Shown here: positions 62,590-64,000 of the stretch, one piece after another
Numbering within the stretch: position 1 is the first letter of the stretch
How the letters are laid out: the number at the start of each line of letters is the position of its first letter
Source: QHXW01 sp963768075
GTDB lineage: Bacteria > Acidobacteriota > Terriglobia > Bryobacterales > Bryobacteraceae
Direction of reading: 5' to 3'
Length of the DNA: 64,000 bases
NCBI GenBank assembly: GCA_963768075.1
Contig: CAVYHD010000001.1
Location: 166,074-230,073, forward strand
Translations under genes and position numbers: made by a program
The notes under the pieces: generated by a model
The model's database searches: none
What the model saw: only the letters and a program-made list of their open reading frames with translations
What the model was told of the DNA's origin: nothing

Positions 62590-62704
62590 ACCTGACACGC
62601 AACACGCTCTCGAGGCATGGGATCAACCGCGCGGCTTCAGGATTCAACCCCTCACGTTCCAGCAAATGATTCTGAACATCCACTAGGAGCAGAGCGGGTT
62701 TCAT
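62590..62704 (-). pseudogene. isochorismatase-family hydrolase, N-terminal stub
   Basis: ATG 62704 overlaps the dehydrogenase stop (ATGA), the arrangement of a coupled operon gene. The first 36 residues match the cysteine-hydrolase family: MKPALLLVDVQNHLLEREGL then NPEAARLIPCLESVLR, including the catalytic aspartate of the VDVQN strand. After that the sequence becomes unrelated and stops at 62507. About 150 residues with the catalytic lysine and cysteine are missing; the dioxygenase gene lies directly opposite, so a rearrangement removed them. Confidence 0.7.
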
Positions 62705-63849
62705 GATCGGGTGACTCTGGAACTCATAATCACTTCAAGGTGGCGGGCAATTCGCACGCCCATCTCCCTCGTTCCGATGACCTTGCTGGTACCACCGGCA
62801 ATGTCGGCTGTTCGCCACCCTTCCCGCAAAGTGTCTTCGATCGCTATTTCGATGGCCTTGGCAAGTTCGTGCTTGCCGAAGCTTTCGCGCAACATCATGG
62901 CAAGCGACAAGATCTGCCCAATAGGATTGGCCCGGCCGGTTCCGGCAAGATCGTGCGCTGCGCCATGGCCTGTCTGGTAAACTGCGCAACCAGCACCCCC
63001 AAAATTACCCGAATAGGACATCCCCCGTGATCCGAGCAACAAGCTGGCCCCGTCGGACAAAATGTCGCCGAATGTGTTTGGGGCGACCACGACGTCGAAC
63101 TTGCTCGCATTCGCGATCAGTTGGTACATGGCATTGTCGATCTCGAGGACTTCCTGCTCAATTCCGGAGTTTTCAGTTAGTTCCTCGAGTTTCTGTTGCC
63201 AAAGCTCACTGATGGAGGGGACACCAAAGGGTTTCAAGACCGTGCACAACTTACCCTTGCGCATTTGCGCCAGACGGATGGCGGTCTTGAGGATTCTATG
63301 AACCTGCGCCTCCGTGTAACTGAAGCTGTGCAGCGCCGATCTCTCGCTGCCCCCGACAATTTTCCAGTCGCCGAAATACAAGCCGCCTGTGTTCTCTCGA
63401 ACCACGACGATGTTCACCTCTGCAACCGCTTCTGGCTTGATCACGCCAATGTTCTCGAGCGCCGAAACCGGATGGATGGGAGTAAACTTACAATACAAGT
63501 CAAAATGCGTGCGCAGGTCGTAGACAAAGCGTCCTCCGCCGGGTCCGCAGAGTATGGCACCGCGCTGGTCGAATATGGATTGGCAGAAATCGATGACATT
63601 CTGCGTCAGGGGTCGTCCGGATTCGGCCTGAGCCGGCAATCCTATTTTGCCGCCCATCCTCACGTCGAACGAGCCTCCAGTGAGCTTGCTCATAAGACGA
63701 AGAATGCCGAGGGAGACATCGATAATCTCCAGGCCTATCCCTTCTCCGGGCAGGACACCGATTACGGTATCGGCTGATGGCGGAACGTGCCCAGCCCACT
63801 CCGGCAGTGCAGAAACAAACCGTTGTTTACGAGGGACGTGCTCAGGCAT
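62701..63849 (-). CDS. isopropylmalate/isocitrate/tartrate dehydrogenase family enzyme
   Basis: 382 residues from ATG 63849 (MPEHVPRKQRF); the frame is open to 63930 but the added residues look random. The family is evident from TVIGVLPGEGIGLEIIDVSL, VVVRENTGGLYFGDWK, LCTVLKPFGVPSISELW, the metal-binding aspartates in EIDNAMYQLI and NTFGDILSDGASLL, and GAAHDLAGTGRANPIGQILSLAMMLRESF. It would oxidatively decarboxylate a 2-hydroxy acid with NAD(P). Its position beside the NRPS suggests supply of an unusual 2-oxo acid or amino-acid precursor rather than leucine synthesis; no leuC/leuD is near. Confidence 0.85.
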   Translation of the reverse strand: MPEHVPRKQRFVSALPEWAGHVPPSADTVIGVLPGEGIGLEIIDVSLGILRLMSKLTGGSFDVRMGGKIGLPAQAESGRPLTQNVIDFCQSIFDQRGAILCGPGGGRFVYDLRTHFDLYCKFTPIHPVSALENIGVIKPEAVAEVNIVVVRENTGGLYFGDWKIVGGSERSALHSFSYTEAQVHRILKTAIRLAQMRKGKLCTVLKPFGVPSISELWQQKLEELTENSGIEQEVLEIDNAMYQLIANASKFDVVVAPNTFGDILSDGASLLLGSRGMSYSGNFGGAGCAVYQTGHGAAHDLAGTGRANPIGQILSLAMMLRESFGKHELAKAIEIAIEDTLREGWRTADIAGGTSKVIGTREMGVRIARHLEVIMSSRVTRS

Positions 63850-63940
63850 TAGGGTTTTCCAAAAGATGGATGAGCAAAAATTAGACGGGGAGCCTGCCTT
63901 CTGGGATATCGAAAGTGATGAAAAAAACAAAGTTTTTAGG

Positions 63941-63959
63941 CGCCCTTTGGGGCGTCGTT
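63941..63959 (+). terminator. small hairpin near the window end
   Basis: CGCCC-TTTG-GGGCG at 63941-63954 is a perfect five-base stem followed by TCGTTTT. No plus-strand gene ends nearby, so it may instead be part of the leader of the dehydrogenase gene on the other strand. Confidence 0.3.
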
Positions 63960-64000
63960 TTAAGGGCGTCTTCGACCGGCTGTTGAAGCTTTTTCCAAGT

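Noticed and set aside
1..64000. CRISPR array or rRNA operon
   Set aside because: No regularly spaced direct-repeat array with unique spacers and no ribosomal RNA stretch was seen; the 23-base triple repeat at 36405 is too short and lacks spacers of the usual length.

Overview
The window looks like two unrelated genomes joined at about 25.11 kb. Positions 1 to about 25,110 read like an Acidobacteriota chromosome of the Bryobacter/Solibacter kind: large exported hydrolases and a long surface-polysaccharide locus. From about 25,120 to the end it reads like a Bradyrhizobium-like alphaproteobacterium: Tad-type pseudopilins, GAF-GAF cyclase, ERF/YqaJ recombination pair, many insertion sequences, tRNA genes with encoded CCA. 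The join lies inside a single reading frame that begins as an M28 peptidase and ends as a CzcA/CusA-type efflux pump, with both proteins incomplete. I infer an assembly chimera. The taxonomic labels are pattern recognition, not a database result.

Region 1 (1-14.1 kb) is a glycan or exopolysaccharide locus: FkbM methyltransferase, three GT2 and one GT4 glycosyltransferases, a class I methyltransferase, an NDP-sugar epimerase, a nucleotide-sugar 6-dehydrogenase, a sulfotransferase, an FAD enzyme of the UDP-galactopyranose-mutase-like fold and two polytopic membrane proteins. Region 2 (14.2-25.1 kb) is a tightly packed, same-strand run of exported catabolic enzymes: M19 dipeptidase, an unknown Tat-exported protein, an SMP-30-like lactonase, a serine beta-lactamase-fold hydrolase, GH20 and DUF4091/GH123-like hydrolases, a small sensor-like protein and an M28 peptidase. 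Several of these genes overlap by 4 to 20 bases, which suggests one transcription unit for scavenging amino-sugar and peptide material.

Region 3 (25.1-33.5 kb) holds the C-terminal part of an RND metal-efflux pump, small conserved proteins, a divergent LuxR-type response regulator and histidine kinase pair, a cysteine-rich exported protein and a cluster of TadG/TadE pseudopilin-like genes with a retropepsin-like protease. Region 4 (33.6-48.1 kb) is an accessory zone: ERF-HNH and YqaJ recombination genes beside a Xre regulator and twin palindromic operators, a broken phage terminase, IS5, IS1595 and IS3 elements, a run of very small minus-strand genes, a second vWA pseudopilin-like gene, a LivF remnant, tRNA-Gly(TCC) and tRNA-Trp(CCA), and a truncated integrase next to the tRNA-Trp gene.

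Region 5 (48.2-56.4 kb) has an intact GAF-GAF-cyclase, a heavily frameshifted SAM-cyclase-ATPase-TPR gene, another truncated integrase and an IS1182 element with readable inverted repeats. Region 6 (56.5-63.9 kb) is a small biosynthetic cluster: a GT61 glycosyltransferase, an A-PCP-C nonribosomal peptide synthetase without thioesterase, a phytanoyl-CoA-dioxygenase-like oxygenase, an isopropylmalate/isocitrate-type dehydrogenase and a stub of an isochorismatase-family gene. Apparent single-base deletions recur only in the second part of the window and break otherwise well conserved genes there, so several 'pseudogenes' may be sequencing artefacts.
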